Assembly (NCBI GenBank): GCA_030632885.1
Contig: DAOVTW010000012.1
Location: 1-64,000, forward strand
DNA from: JAIOSM01 sp023143455
Lineage (GTDB): Bacteria; Desulfobacterota; Desulfobacteria; Desulfobacterales; Desulfobacteraceae
Length of the DNA: 64,000 bases
Direction of reading: 5' to 3'
In this document: piece by piece, positions 7,464-15,559 of the stretch
How the letters are laid out: each line of letters starts with the position of its first letter
Numbering within the stretch: the stretch's first letter is position 1
Program-made: the position numbers and the translations under genes
The notes under the pieces: generated by a model
Told to the model about the DNA's origin: nothing
Databases searched by the model: none
What the model saw: only the letters and a program-made list of their open reading frames with translations

Positions 7464-9615
7464 AATCAGATTGTTCACAATCATGTTTTTATTTTTAATG
7501 CTTTCACAGATGGCATTATTTCAAGGGTGTGTTTCCAAAAATGTTCATCATGTTAAGGCTGAAAAATTAGTGAGCGAGAAAGATTATGATTCAGCTGTAA
7601 AATATTACACTAAAGCATTACAGAAAGACCCGGACAACCTTGAAGCAAGGCTTGGTCTGCAACATGCCAGACAGACAGCTTCTATCCTTCATATGCAGAA
7701 AGCTGAAAAGTTTTTGGAAAGAAAATATTTTAAACAAGCCATTGAAGAGTTACAGGTCAGCATAGCATTTTACTCAGGAAATACAAAAGCAATTGAGCTG
7801 GTTGATAAAGCAAAAAGGATGAAGCAATCTGATTATTTTTTTAACAAAGGTAATCAACAAATAAAAACCGGAAATTATAAAAATGCAAAGGAATCCTTTC
7901 AAAAAGCACTTGAGTTAAACCCGGATAATGAAGAAGCTAAAACAGCTCTTGCAAGTTATAAAAAAGAGACCGGGAAGTTACCTTTTTATCGGCTTGATTA
8001 TCGATCAAACGCTCCTATTTCCTTGAAATTTAAAAAGACACCTGTCTTGAATGTGTTTGAAATTTTATCCAAACTTTCAGGAATAAATTTTATTTTTGAT
8101 AAGGACCTCAAGGAAAGCAAGGTTACTCTTTTCATGACAGACATATCCCTTGACAAGTTTTTGGAGGTATTGCTAAAAACAAACTCTCTTAAGGCAAAAT
8201 TGATCAATCAAAAAACTATGCTGATTTATCCGGATACACCTGCAAAAGTAAAGGAATATGAAGAACTTTATGTCAAGACGTTTTATCTGTCTTATTTAGA
8301 AGCCAAAAATGCAGTTGTTATATTAACCAAAATACTAAAAAGTAAAAATATTACTCCTAATAAAAAATTAAATTCAGTTACAGTGAGAGGGCAGAAGAAT
8401 ATGCTTGAAATGGCAGCCAGGATCATTGAGGCAAATGACCGGGCACCTTCTGAAGTTGTTTTGAATGTAGAGATTCTGGAAGTTGCAAGAAGTATAGAGA
8501 AAAATCTCGGGCTTTCTGTTTCTGATTCAATAACGTTTGGTGTCAGCGAGACAAGTACAGGCATTGCTTTCGACACAGCTTCTGCAATAGAAACCGGTAC
8601 TGCTTTCGGGTTTGCCAGCATGGGGTCACTGGAAGATATAAGTAATATTGGCAGCAAAGAATTATATCTCTCACTTCCCACAGCAACATTAAGATTACTT
8701 AAACAGCATGGTGATACAAAAATACTTGCTAAACCGCAGATTCGTGTGAGCAGCTCAGAAAAAGCAAATATCCTGATTGGTGAGAGAGTACCAATCAGAT
8801 CCAACAGAAAGGTTCAGACGGATGGTACTACTACCTATGATTTTAAATATGAGGATGTAGGTATTAAACTGGCTGTTGAGCCTGTGGTTAATATGTATGA
8901 CCAGATTACAATGAAATTGAATATTGAAGTCAGTGCTCTGAGCAGTAATGTCGGGACATCTGATGACCCCCAGTATGCTATAAAAACAAGAACTATAAGT
9001 ACAGTGATGACGATCAATGACGGGGGCAATGTTATTATTGGCGGTTTAATACAGGATGAAGACAGGGCTACAATTAGGAAAATTCCTCTGGCAGGTGATG
9101 TGCCTGTGCTTGGTAGACTTTTTTCATCTAAATACAGCGAGGTGGCAGAAACAGATATCCTTATGTCTATAACACCTGTGATCATCAGACGTCAGGATAT
9201 CCCAAAACAAGAGATTGCAGAATTCTGGTCAGGGACTCAAAAACAAGCCTCACTTAAAGTACCTGAGGAAGAAAAGATTAAAAAAGAGACAGATTTTAAT
9301 AACTTTCCAAATAAAGATTATGTAAAAGTAATTGCAGAGGATGAATTCCTGCCAAATAACAATTATTTCAGCATACAGGTTTATTCTTCCAAATTTAAAC
9401 CAGAGGCTGAAAATCGGTCCGGGCAGCTTGAAAAATTAGGATATAAGACCTGGATCAGACCGGCTGAAATTAAAGATAAAGGCACTTTTCACAGAGTGTT
9501 TGTGGGACAGTACACCTCTTATATGCTGGCAGAACAGGCGCGATTGAATATGATAAAGACTGATACCTTTCCAAAAGATATTCATATTGTGGATAAGGAT
9601 TATGTATATAAATAG
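7456..9615 (+). CDS. MshL/PilQ-type secretin lipoprotein with N-terminal TPRs and C-terminal SPOR domain
   Basis: An outer-membrane secretin channel of the pilus-like system, 719 residues. A signal peptide ends in LFQG followed by Cys25, a likely lipidation site. Three TPR-like helical pairs follow (about 33-165; LEARLGLQHAR, AKESFQKALELNPDNEEAKTALASYK). A secretin N-domain (RSNAPISLKFKKTP ... FIFDKDLKESKVTL) and N1-type repeats come next. The conserved secretin core (about 330-580) has VPIRSNRKVQTDGTT, YEDVGIKLAVEP, GGNVIIGGLIQDED and KIPLAGDVPVLGRLFSS. The last ~85 residues (NYFSIQVYSSKFKPEAENRS ... FHRVFVGQYTSYMLAEQAR) look like a SPOR domain, which binds denuded septal glycan. TPR and SPOR together on one secretin is unusual. 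It overlaps the genes on both sides. Confidence 0.88.
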   Translation: MSKIRLFTIMFLFLMLSQMALFQGCVSKNVHHVKAEKLVSEKDYDSAVKYYTKALQKDPDNLEARLGLQHARQTASILHMQKAEKFLERKYFKQAIEELQVSIAFYSGNTKAIELVDKAKRMKQSDYFFNKGNQQIKTGNYKNAKESFQKALELNPDNEEAKTALASYKKETGKLPFYRLDYRSNAPISLKFKKTPVLNVFEILSKLSGINFIFDKDLKESKVTLFMTDISLDKFLEVLLKTNSLKAKLINQKTMLIYPDTPAKVKEYEELYVKTFYLSYLEAKNAVVILTKILKSKNITPNKKLNSVTVRGQKNMLEMAARIIEANDRAPSEVVLNVEILEVARSIEKNLGLSVSDSITFGVSETSTGIAFDTASAIETGTAFGFASMGSLEDISNIGSKELYLSLPTATLRLLKQHGDTKILAKPQIRVSSSEKANILIGERVPIRSNRKVQTDGTTTYDFKYEDVGIKLAVEPVVNMYDQITMKLNIEVSALSSNVGTSDDPQYAIKTRTISTVMTINDGGNVIIGGLIQDEDRATIRKIPLAGDVPVLGRLFSSKYSEVAETDILMSITPVIIRRQDIPKQEIAEFWSGTQKQASLKVPEEEKIKKETDFNNFPNKDYVKVIAEDEFLPNNNYFSIQVYSSKFKPEAENRSGQLEKLGYKTWIRPAEIKDKGTFHRVFVGQYTSYMLAEQARLNMIKTDTFPKDIHIVDKDYVYK

Positions 9616-10063
9616 AAGGAATTCAGGGCTTACTCTGATTGAAGTAATGGCAACTGTTGCGATTATTTCAGTGCTTGCAGCCGGTGTCCTTCCTTTATCT
9701 CAGATGATGTATAAAAGGACTAAGGAACTTGAATTGCGGAATAATCTGAGAATTATAAGAACTGCTCTGGATAAACATGAAGAGCTTGTTGATCAGGGAG
9801 TAGTTCCTAAAAATACAAATAGTGGGTATCCGGAAAGCCTTGAAGTGTTGGTAAATGGAGTTGACCTGAAAGAAGCAGTTGATGAGAAAAAAAAGTTTTT
9901 GAGACGAATCCCTAAAGATCCCATGACGGAAAATGGTGAGTGGGGATTAAGAGCTTATGCAGATAATTCTGACAGCACTATATGGGGAGGGCAGGACGTA
10001 TATGATGTTTACTCCTTGAGCGACAGACAGGCAATTGATGGGACCTATTACAAAGAATGGTAA
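9602..10063 (+). CDS. Type IV prepilin/pseudopilin-like protein 1 (GspG/PulG type)
   Basis: The 153 residues have a class III leader MYINRRNSG before LTLIEVMATVAIISVLAAG, the hydrophobic N-terminal helix with Glu5 that prepilin peptidase substrates carry. The C-terminal part has GspG-type features (FLRRIPKDPMTENGEWGLRAYAD and a Tyr/Asp-rich end). The ATG at 9602 is chosen over a GTG at 9587 because it gives the normal short basic leader and has AAGGA upstream; it overlaps the secretin stop by 14 bases. No prepilin peptidase gene lies in this window, so processing must depend on one elsewhere. Confidence 0.88.
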   Translation: MYINRRNSGLTLIEVMATVAIISVLAAGVLPLSQMMYKRTKELELRNNLRIIRTALDKHEELVDQGVVPKNTNSGYPESLEVLVNGVDLKEAVDEKKKFLRRIPKDPMTENGEWGLRAYADNSDSTIWGGQDVYDVYSLSDRQAIDGTYYKEW

Positions 10064-10065
10064 AT

Positions 10066-10440
10066 ATGCGCAATAATAAAGGGTTTACTCTTATTGAAAT
10101 GTTAACTGTTATTGCAATTATGGGCATACTTGCATCCATTGCAACTCCAAGTTTCATGAGATCAATTCTTCGTTCAAAAGAAGCTTCTTTAGAAAATACT
10201 TTATTTGTTATAAGGGATGTTATTGATCAGTATTATGCAGATCATGGTAATTATCCTGATTCTCTGGAGACTTTAAAAACAAAAAAATATGTCCGGGAGA
10301 TCCCCAGGGATCCAATTACAGCATCAAGTGACACATGGATTTTAATCCCTCCTGAAGAAGAAGGGCTTACAGGAATATATGATATCCACAGTGGAAGTAA
10401 AAAAATCAGCCTTTACGGGACTCCATATAATGAATGGTGA
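10066..10440 (+). CDS. Type IV prepilin/pseudopilin-like protein 2 (GspG type)
   Basis: The leader MRNNKG is followed by FTLIEMLTVIAIMGILASIATPSF, a textbook prepilin N-terminus, then SKEASLENTLFVIRDVIDQYYADHGNYPDSLETL and a short C-terminal domain with YVREIPRDPITASSDTW. This is the GspG/major pseudopilin pattern (RIPKDPI-like motif). An upstream ATG at 10057, overlapping the previous stop, would add only three residues; either start is possible. It probably forms the fibre with the two neighbouring pilins. Confidence 0.88.
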   Translation: MRNNKGFTLIEMLTVIAIMGILASIATPSFMRSILRSKEASLENTLFVIRDVIDQYYADHGNYPDSLETLKTKKYVREIPRDPITASSDTWILIPPEEEGLTGIYDIHSGSKKISLYGTPYNEW

Positions 10441-10900
10441 CAAAGGATTTTCTTATCCTGCAGCACTGCTTATGGTTGTTGTTATTTCAATATCATTGAT
10501 GACTGCCCAGAAGCAATGGAGTACAATAATGAAAAGAGAGCGTGAAAAGCAGCTTTTATTCAGGGCAGGGCAGATAGAAAAAGCAATAGGATCTTATTAC
10601 AACAACTCTTCCGGCGGTTCTACGCAATATCCTAAAAAACTTGAGTATCTTTTGAAAGATAATCGGCACCTTGGTGTGAAGCGTCATTTAAGAAAAATTT
10701 ACAAAGATCCTATGACAATAGAAGGTTACTGGGGGCTTATATATGATGGTAAGGGCGGTATTAAAGGGGTGTTCAGCAAAAGCTCTGAAAAGCCTTTCAA
10801 AATAGGAGGATTTCCTGATAAGTATAAGCTTTTTGAAGATAAACAAAGTTATAGTGACTGGAAATTTGTTTATGAAAAAAAAACGGAGGCAAAATCATGA
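10430..10900 (+). CDS. Type IV prepilin-like protein 3
   Basis: The start at 10430 (MNGDKGFSYPAALLMVVVISISLM) gives a short leader ending in KG before a hydrophobic helix, as in prepilins. Ser-Tyr-Pro replaces the usual T-L-I-E, so the Glu5 that aids assembly is missing, as in some minor pilins. The rest (REKQLLFRAGQIEKAIGSYY, then YPKKLEYLLKD and LRKIYKDPMTIEGYWGLIY) matches the PulG-like fold seen in the two genes before. It overlaps the previous gene by 11 bases. It could be a minor pilin that ends or starts the fibre. An upstream in-frame GTG/ATT-type start near 10379 would bury the leader. Confidence 0.75.
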   Translation: MNGDKGFSYPAALLMVVVISISLMTAQKQWSTIMKREREKQLLFRAGQIEKAIGSYYNNSSGGSTQYPKKLEYLLKDNRHLGVKRHLRKIYKDPMTIEGYWGLIYDGKGGIKGVFSKSSEKPFKIGGFPDKYKLFEDKQSYSDWKFVYEKKTEAKS

Positions 10901-11229
10901 AAAAAGTATTTATACTATTTATATTAATCCTATTTTGTTCATCCCTTATATGTGTATCCGTAATATATACATCTGAGGTATACGCATCTGATATTTCTGA
11001 TACTTTTTCGCAAAAATACAAAGATTTAAAGCCTCCAGACAACAGTTCTGTCCATTCAGATTATTTGTTTGAACAGATAGCTCTTGGCAGTGAATATACG
11101 ATTATCATGCTGAATGATCTTATCAGCCAGAATAGTAGTTTGGATGAAAAAGCTGATATAATTATTGAAAAATTTGATATTTTGATTGAACAGAATAAAA
11201 AAATTATTGAGCTGCTTGGGAAAAAATAG
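10897..11229 (+). CDS. Small exported protein of unknown function in the pilus-like operon
   Basis: The 110 residues begin with a clear signal peptide (MKKVFILFILILFCSSLICV ... VYASD), then a mostly helical mature part ending in a leucine/isoleucine-rich amphipathic segment (IIIEKFDILIEQNKKIIELLGKK) that could form a coiled coil. GGAGG sits well placed before the ATG. It overlaps the previous gene by 4 bases, so it is translated with the pilins. I do not recognise the family; the context suggests an accessory periplasmic assembly or stability factor. Confidence 0.7.
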   Translation: MKKVFILFILILFCSSLICVSVIYTSEVYASDISDTFSQKYKDLKPPDNSSVHSDYLFEQIALGSEYTIIMLNDLISQNSSLDEKADIIIEKFDILIEQNKKIIELLGKK

Positions 11230-11236
11230 AAATTTT

Positions 11237-12103
11237 ATGTATTTGCGTTTTTTACAGTATAGCGTGATTGTTATTCTCTTTTTAACTGGTATTGTTTTTC
11301 CTGATATCTCATCTGCATGGTTTTCAGAGGAAGAGAAACACGAGATGTTTTTTTTAAATCCATCTATTTCATCTGATATCTTATTTTCTGATACCTATGT
11401 AGCTCTTTACGACGAGGTTGGGCAAAAAAGAAATCTTTTTATTTTGCCTGAATCGAAATCTCGTTTTTTTGTTATTGCAGACCGAATGAGCATTGATATC
11501 CCTTTAAAAGCTTTATCAAAAAATGCCATTGATCCTGATGAATCCATTGACAGGCAGCTTACTGTCAATTTAAGGATTAAAAAAATTCTTGATGAGTATA
11601 CAAAATTAGACAAGAGAGCTGAACTGCTTCTAAAGGATCTCAGCATCCCATATTTAAACAGATCGACCTCACAGAAAAGAAATTGGTTTGCATCCTCTGT
11701 TCAACAGCAATCAGTGTCAGCCAGTAAAAATAAACTGAAAAAAGATCTTGTCGGTGCTGTCAATAACAGCCAGCCTTATAAGGTCAATCAGACTGGCAAT
11801 AAACAAAAAACTATAAGTGTATTAAGCAGGCTGAAAGAAAAGGAGAAACAAACCGTCAGTCTAGCCTCAGTTGATCCCCAATCGGCTGATCCGGCACCGG
11901 AGCTTGACCATCTGCAGAGAGATTCCAGAATCAGTCTATCACAACGTAGTATAACGCAACGTTCTAACGAAGAACTACCCTGGATTTTCAAATTTATTTT
12001 GAAAGTGTTGCAGTATTGTATGGACAATAAAATTGGAATAATTATTTTTATTATACTGACTCTTTTTTTCATTGCTTTAATTCCAATGAAAGGGAGACAA
12101 TGA
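11237..12103 (+). CDS. Membrane protein of unknown function in the pilus-like operon
   Basis: The 288 residues have an N-terminal signal/anchor helix (about 5-25), a soluble part of ~210 residues with an early beta-rich region (YVALYDEVGQKRNLFILPESKSRFFVIADRM) and a Ser/Gln/Lys-rich low-complexity stretch, and a C-terminal membrane helix (about 262-283, GIIIFIILTLFFIALIP). Start 11237 lies 7 bases after the preceding stop; an upstream start at 11186 would overlap the previous gene by 44 bases and put charged residues ahead of the signal. No family recognised. It overlaps the next gene by 4 bases. Confidence 0.65.
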   Translation: MYLRFLQYSVIVILFLTGIVFPDISSAWFSEEEKHEMFFLNPSISSDILFSDTYVALYDEVGQKRNLFILPESKSRFFVIADRMSIDIPLKALSKNAIDPDESIDRQLTVNLRIKKILDEYTKLDKRAELLLKDLSIPYLNRSTSQKRNWFASSVQQQSVSASKNKLKKDLVGAVNNSQPYKVNQTGNKQKTISVLSRLKEKEKQTVSLASVDPQSADPAPELDHLQRDSRISLSQRSITQRSNEELPWIFKFILKVLQYCMDNKIGIIIFIILTLFFIALIPMKGRQ

Positions 12104-14283
12104 ATCCATATAAATATAAAGGTGTATTTCCAGTAGTTTTTATTTTTATCCTGCTGTTTTCAGGATGTGGTGAAAAAGAGAATACTACCCCCGAGATAAA
12201 AGGGAATCTGGCATTTGAACAGAAATCATACAAAAAAGCTATTGGGCTCTGGCAAAAAGCTATTGATAAACATCCTGATAATGCCGTACTTTATGCAAAG
12301 ATCGGCAAGGCTTTTTTTAAACTGTCCGATATTGATCAAGCAGAAGAGTCTTTTAATCATGCGATTAAAATAAATCCTGAAAAATTAGACATTCAAAAGG
12401 AACTAATAAAGATTTTAATGATTAAAGGGGATAATGCCGGAGCTTTAAAGAAAATGAGGGCATTTGACAATTTTTTTGATAAAGATCCGGATTATTATAT
12501 CCTTCGCGGTGATTTTTATATGATTTTAGAAAATTTTCAGGAAGCTGAGCTTTTTTATCGCAAAGCAAAGCTTATGTCTGATGGCAGTATTCGAGCATCT
12601 GTTAAACTTGCTTTATGCTTGAAAGCTTCTGAAAAAGATATTGAGGCAGAAAATATTATAGTAAAGGTTGAAAAAGATCAGATAAATGGATCATTCAATC
12701 TTTTATTGCTATCTGATTATTATTTTTTATCAAATAACCTGGAAAAGGCAGAAAATTGTATCCTCAAAGCAATAAATAGTGGTCAGGAAAGTCAAATACT
12801 TTACATCAGGTTGGCGCAGTTTTATCTACAGACTACAATGAGAGAAAAAGCTTTAAAAACGCTGCTCATACTTGAAGAAAAATATCCTGATAATGTCAGG
12901 TTTAAACTAATGCTTGCGGATTTTTATCTCTCCGGCATACAGATTGCTCAGGCAGAAAAGGTACTTAATAAATTAAAAAGCATTATTGGTGAAGATTCAA
13001 GAACGAATTATAATTTTTTAATGGGAAAATGCTTTCTTTATAAGCACCAGATTCCCTATGCTGTTTCTTATCTAAAAACAGCTACCAGTGACCAGCCTTT
13101 ACTTTTATCTGCTCGATATCTTCTTGGAATTGCCTATTTTGCAGGTGGCCAGCTCAAATTGGCTGAGAAAAGTTTTATTAGAGCTTTAATGCTTGATCCC
13201 TATCATTTTGATACTTTACTCATCCTTTCATATCTTCATTATAAAAATAGGGAATATGACCTTTGCCTTCAATACCTTGAACAGGTGTTTGCCATTGAAA
13301 AAACTAATTCAAGAGCCTTGACAGCAAAAGGGTTGTGTCTTCTGGAGCTGAATCGATATGATGAGGCAGCCTCTGTTTTTTTTAGTGCCTTTAATATAGA
13401 TAAAAGCGTGTCGGCACTTTACTTTTATGGTCTTTCCATTGAAAAAAGTGGTGACCATCAAAAGGCAGCTGAAATTTTCGAAAAGATTCTGGAAATAGAT
13501 CCTGCTCTTATTAATGTACTCATTCAATATTCTTCTCTATTATTAAAGCTTGGTCAGACCGATAAAGCTGTTGAACTTGCAGAAGGAATTTTAAAGCAGC
13601 ATCAGGATAATTCTGTACTTTATTATGTTGCAGGCGATATTTATATTAAATTAGGACAGTATGACATTGCCCAAACTATTTTTGAAGATATACTTAAAGA
13701 GGAAAACCCTCAGAGGAATGTCTATTCCCGCCTGACCGCATTATATCATTTAACAGGGAAAGAGAGCAGGGCTGTTGATCTTTTAAAGATTTGTACAATG
13801 AAGAATCCCCTTTATGTTCAGGGATGGATTGATCTTACTAATTCATATCTTAAACATGGGCAAAAAGAGATTGCTCTTGATACTATGCGTACTGCTTATA
13901 AAAAACTACCTGAATCTCCTGTTATTGCAGGAAACCTGGCTTGGCTTTTTCTTGAAACAGGTATTGAAATCAATATGGCGTTAGATCTTTCCAGAAAGGC
14001 ATATGAAAAAGCTCCTGAGAATGCCGCTATTGCAGATACTCTTGGCTGGGCATATTATCACAAGGGAACATATTCCCAAGCAGAATGGATGTTTGAGCAG
14101 GCAGAAAAATTAGCTCCGGGACAAGGGATTGTTAAATATCACAAGGCTATGCTTTTTTACAGACAAGGCAAAACATCTCATGCTAAAGAAAATTTTGAAA
14201 ACGCCCTTAAATGCAATAATATGCAGAATATGACAGTTGATCATATTCATCAAGTTTTGGTGAAAATCAAAACAGAAAAATAA
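12100..14283 (+). CDS. TPR-repeat outer-membrane-type lipoprotein
   Basis: The 727 residues have a signal peptide ending in LLFSG before Cys23, a likely lipidation site, followed almost wholly by tetratricopeptide repeats (about 18). Examples are NLAFEQKSYKKAIGLWQKAIDKHPDNAVLYAKIG and YYHKGTYSQAEWMFEQAEKLAPG. TPR lipoproteins such as PilF/PilW are needed for secretin assembly, and much longer ones (PrsT-type) accompany exopolysaccharide/PEP-CTERM loci. Here the pilus-like operon favours a secretin or fibre assembly role; this is inference. It is coupled to the upstream gene by a 4-base ATGA overlap and is the last gene of the run. Confidence 0.85.
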   Translation: MNPYKYKGVFPVVFIFILLFSGCGEKENTTPEIKGNLAFEQKSYKKAIGLWQKAIDKHPDNAVLYAKIGKAFFKLSDIDQAEESFNHAIKINPEKLDIQKELIKILMIKGDNAGALKKMRAFDNFFDKDPDYYILRGDFYMILENFQEAELFYRKAKLMSDGSIRASVKLALCLKASEKDIEAENIIVKVEKDQINGSFNLLLLSDYYFLSNNLEKAENCILKAINSGQESQILYIRLAQFYLQTTMREKALKTLLILEEKYPDNVRFKLMLADFYLSGIQIAQAEKVLNKLKSIIGEDSRTNYNFLMGKCFLYKHQIPYAVSYLKTATSDQPLLLSARYLLGIAYFAGGQLKLAEKSFIRALMLDPYHFDTLLILSYLHYKNREYDLCLQYLEQVFAIEKTNSRALTAKGLCLLELNRYDEAASVFFSAFNIDKSVSALYFYGLSIEKSGDHQKAAEIFEKILEIDPALINVLIQYSSLLLKLGQTDKAVELAEGILKQHQDNSVLYYVAGDIYIKLGQYDIAQTIFEDILKEENPQRNVYSRLTALYHLTGKESRAVDLLKICTMKNPLYVQGWIDLTNSYLKHGQKEIALDTMRTAYKKLPESPVIAGNLAWLFLETGIEINMALDLSRKAYEKAPENAAIADTLGWAYYHKGTYSQAEWMFEQAEKLAPGQGIVKYHKAMLFYRQGKTSHAKENFENALKCNNMQNMTVDHIHQVLVKIKTEK

Positions 14284-14426
14284 ATGCTGAAATAATATAT
14301 TTTCCTTTTGCTTTCCGTTTAACCTTGTAGTATTATATCTAAATGGATATATTGATTAGTACGAGATTTGAAATTTGTGCATACCAATTGTATTTGTAAA
14401 AGGGAAGACGATTCAAAGGAGCGACT

Positions 14427-14777
14427 ATGTTTGATAAAGAGGAAAATAGACTGAATGATCGGAGTGTTTATGAAGCACCTGTGATTCTTTACACTAAGGA
14501 CAATTCTGATGATTACTATGATGGTCGTATTTGTAATCATAGCCCGGGTGGGATGTATATAAAAACAGATGCAGATCTCCATGGGAATCAATGTTATGTT
14601 GTTAAAATAGGCAACAATAATAATGATGTAAACAGCCCTGAAAAGTATACTGAATTTTATGGAATCGTAAGATGGGCTCAATTCGTCAATAAAACTGATT
14701 CGTTAGATTTATCCTATAAATATGGGTATGGAATGGAATATACCGAACCCGCAACATTTTGGTGTAAAAGCGGCTAA
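14427..14777 (+). CDS. PilZ-domain protein (putative c-di-GMP receptor)
   Basis: The 116 residues form a single PilZ domain. The N-terminal NRLNDRSVYEAPV gives the RxxxR phosphate-binding motif, and NHSPGGMYIKTD gives the (D/N)xSxxG motif; both contact c-di-GMP in the family. A beta-barrel pattern follows (YGIVRWAQFV ... YKYGYGMEYTEP). AAAGGAG lies five bases before the ATG. It stands alone 143 bases downstream of the pilus-like operon on the same strand, so it may link c-di-GMP to that machine, whose ATPase also has an MshEN domain. Target and regulation are inferred. Confidence 0.85.
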   Translation: MFDKEENRLNDRSVYEAPVILYTKDNSDDYYDGRICNHSPGGMYIKTDADLHGNQCYVVKIGNNNNDVNSPEKYTEFYGIVRWAQFVNKTDSLDLSYKYGYGMEYTEPATFWCKSG

Positions 14778-14851
14778 GTATAGATTTGTACAGTTTGTAT
14801 ATCAGCAATTAAATTTTAGCTTTTGTTTCTTCAGGGGCTAACCTCCTACTT

Positions 14852-14881
14852 CGCTCTTTATTTTTTAGAGCGCATCTTTTA
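14852..14881 (+). terminator. Possible weak terminator hairpin after the PilZ gene
   Basis: CGCTCT (14852-14857) can pair with AGAGCG (14867-14872) around a nine-base loop, followed by CATCTTTTA. The stem is short and the T run imperfect. It is also close upstream of the small truncated coding start at 14920. Confidence 0.35.
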
Positions 14882-15463
14882 TTCTATTAAATTTACTATA
14901 AAAAAACGGAGACTGTAACATGAACAGAAAAGATCTAATCCCTTATGCTTTTGGTGAAAATCCTGATCTTGATGCATGGTATACAGTATTCTATCTTGAG
15001 AATCACATTGATCATTACCTTTAAGTTTAATATGTTTAGCTTTTGTTTCACCAACTTTTGGGATTGCACTTAAAAGAGCTCTTGTATATGGATGACGAGG
15101 ATTTTCAAAAAGAGTTTTAGAATCAGATAGCTCACATAAAGTACCAAGGTACATTACTGCAACCCTTGTGCTTATATGCTGTACAACTGATAAATCATGG
15201 GTAATAAAAAGGTAAGTTAAATCGCGTTTTTGTCCTGCTTCCATAAGAAGATTTAGAATTTGAGCCTGAATTGAAACATCTAATGCTGAAACAGGTTCGT
15301 CTGCAACAATTAATTCAGGGTCAAGTATTAAGCCTCTTGCAATGCTTGTCCTTTGTCGCTTACCGCCTGAGAACTCATGGGGAAATCTTTTTATCCATGC
15401 AGGGTCAACTCCAACTTGTTCCATAATTTCTTTGATTTTAGTGTCAACATCTTGAGAAGACAT
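14879..15463 (-). pseudogene. Remnant of an oligopeptide/dipeptide ABC-transporter ATPase (OppF/DppF type), truncated at both ends
   Basis: The conserved part reads FSGGKRQRTSIARGLILDPELIVADEPVSALDVSIQAQILNLL (signature loop, Walker B, D loop), then LFITHDLSVVQHISTRVAVMYLG (H loop) and NPRHPYTRALLSAIP, the oligopeptide-ABC hallmark. Walker A and the first ~120 residues are missing: similarity begins at FHNPK, right at the end of the insertion sequence on its right. At the other end the family sequence stops after about LKGND (near 15010) and the last ~45 residues are unrelated, being antisense to the fragment at 14920. It cannot make a working ATPase. The insertion sequence, or a deletion next to it, removed the upstream half. 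Confidence 0.85.
14920..15024 (+). pseudogene. 5' fragment of an unidentified gene
   Basis: An ATG with GGAG nine bases upstream opens 34 codons (MNRKDLIPYAFGENPDLDAW...). The reading stops soon after it runs into sequence antisense to an ABC-transporter fragment (boundary near 15005). The good ribosome site and balanced composition suggest a true gene start cut off by a deletion or rearrangement. I do not recognise the protein; it could also be a chance small ORF. Confidence 0.35.
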
Positions 15464-15479
15464 CTTTGGATTATGAAAT

Positions 15480-15498
15480 CTTAACCCAAGTTCGACAA
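15480..15498. repeat. IS terminal inverted repeat, left end
   Basis: CTTAACCCAAGTTCGACAA, a perfect inverted match to 17583-17601; it lies 61 bases beyond the transposase stop codon. Confidence 0.85.
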
Positions 15499-15559
15499 GA
15501 AAAATTCATATATACAATAATTACAAACAGTTGTAAAAAATAAGGTATTTTTTTCTTCA

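Noticed and set aside
12100..14283. PEP-CTERM/exosortase TPR lipoprotein
   Set aside because: No exosortase, PEP-CTERM protein or glycan-synthesis genes accompany it; the pilus-like context explains it better.
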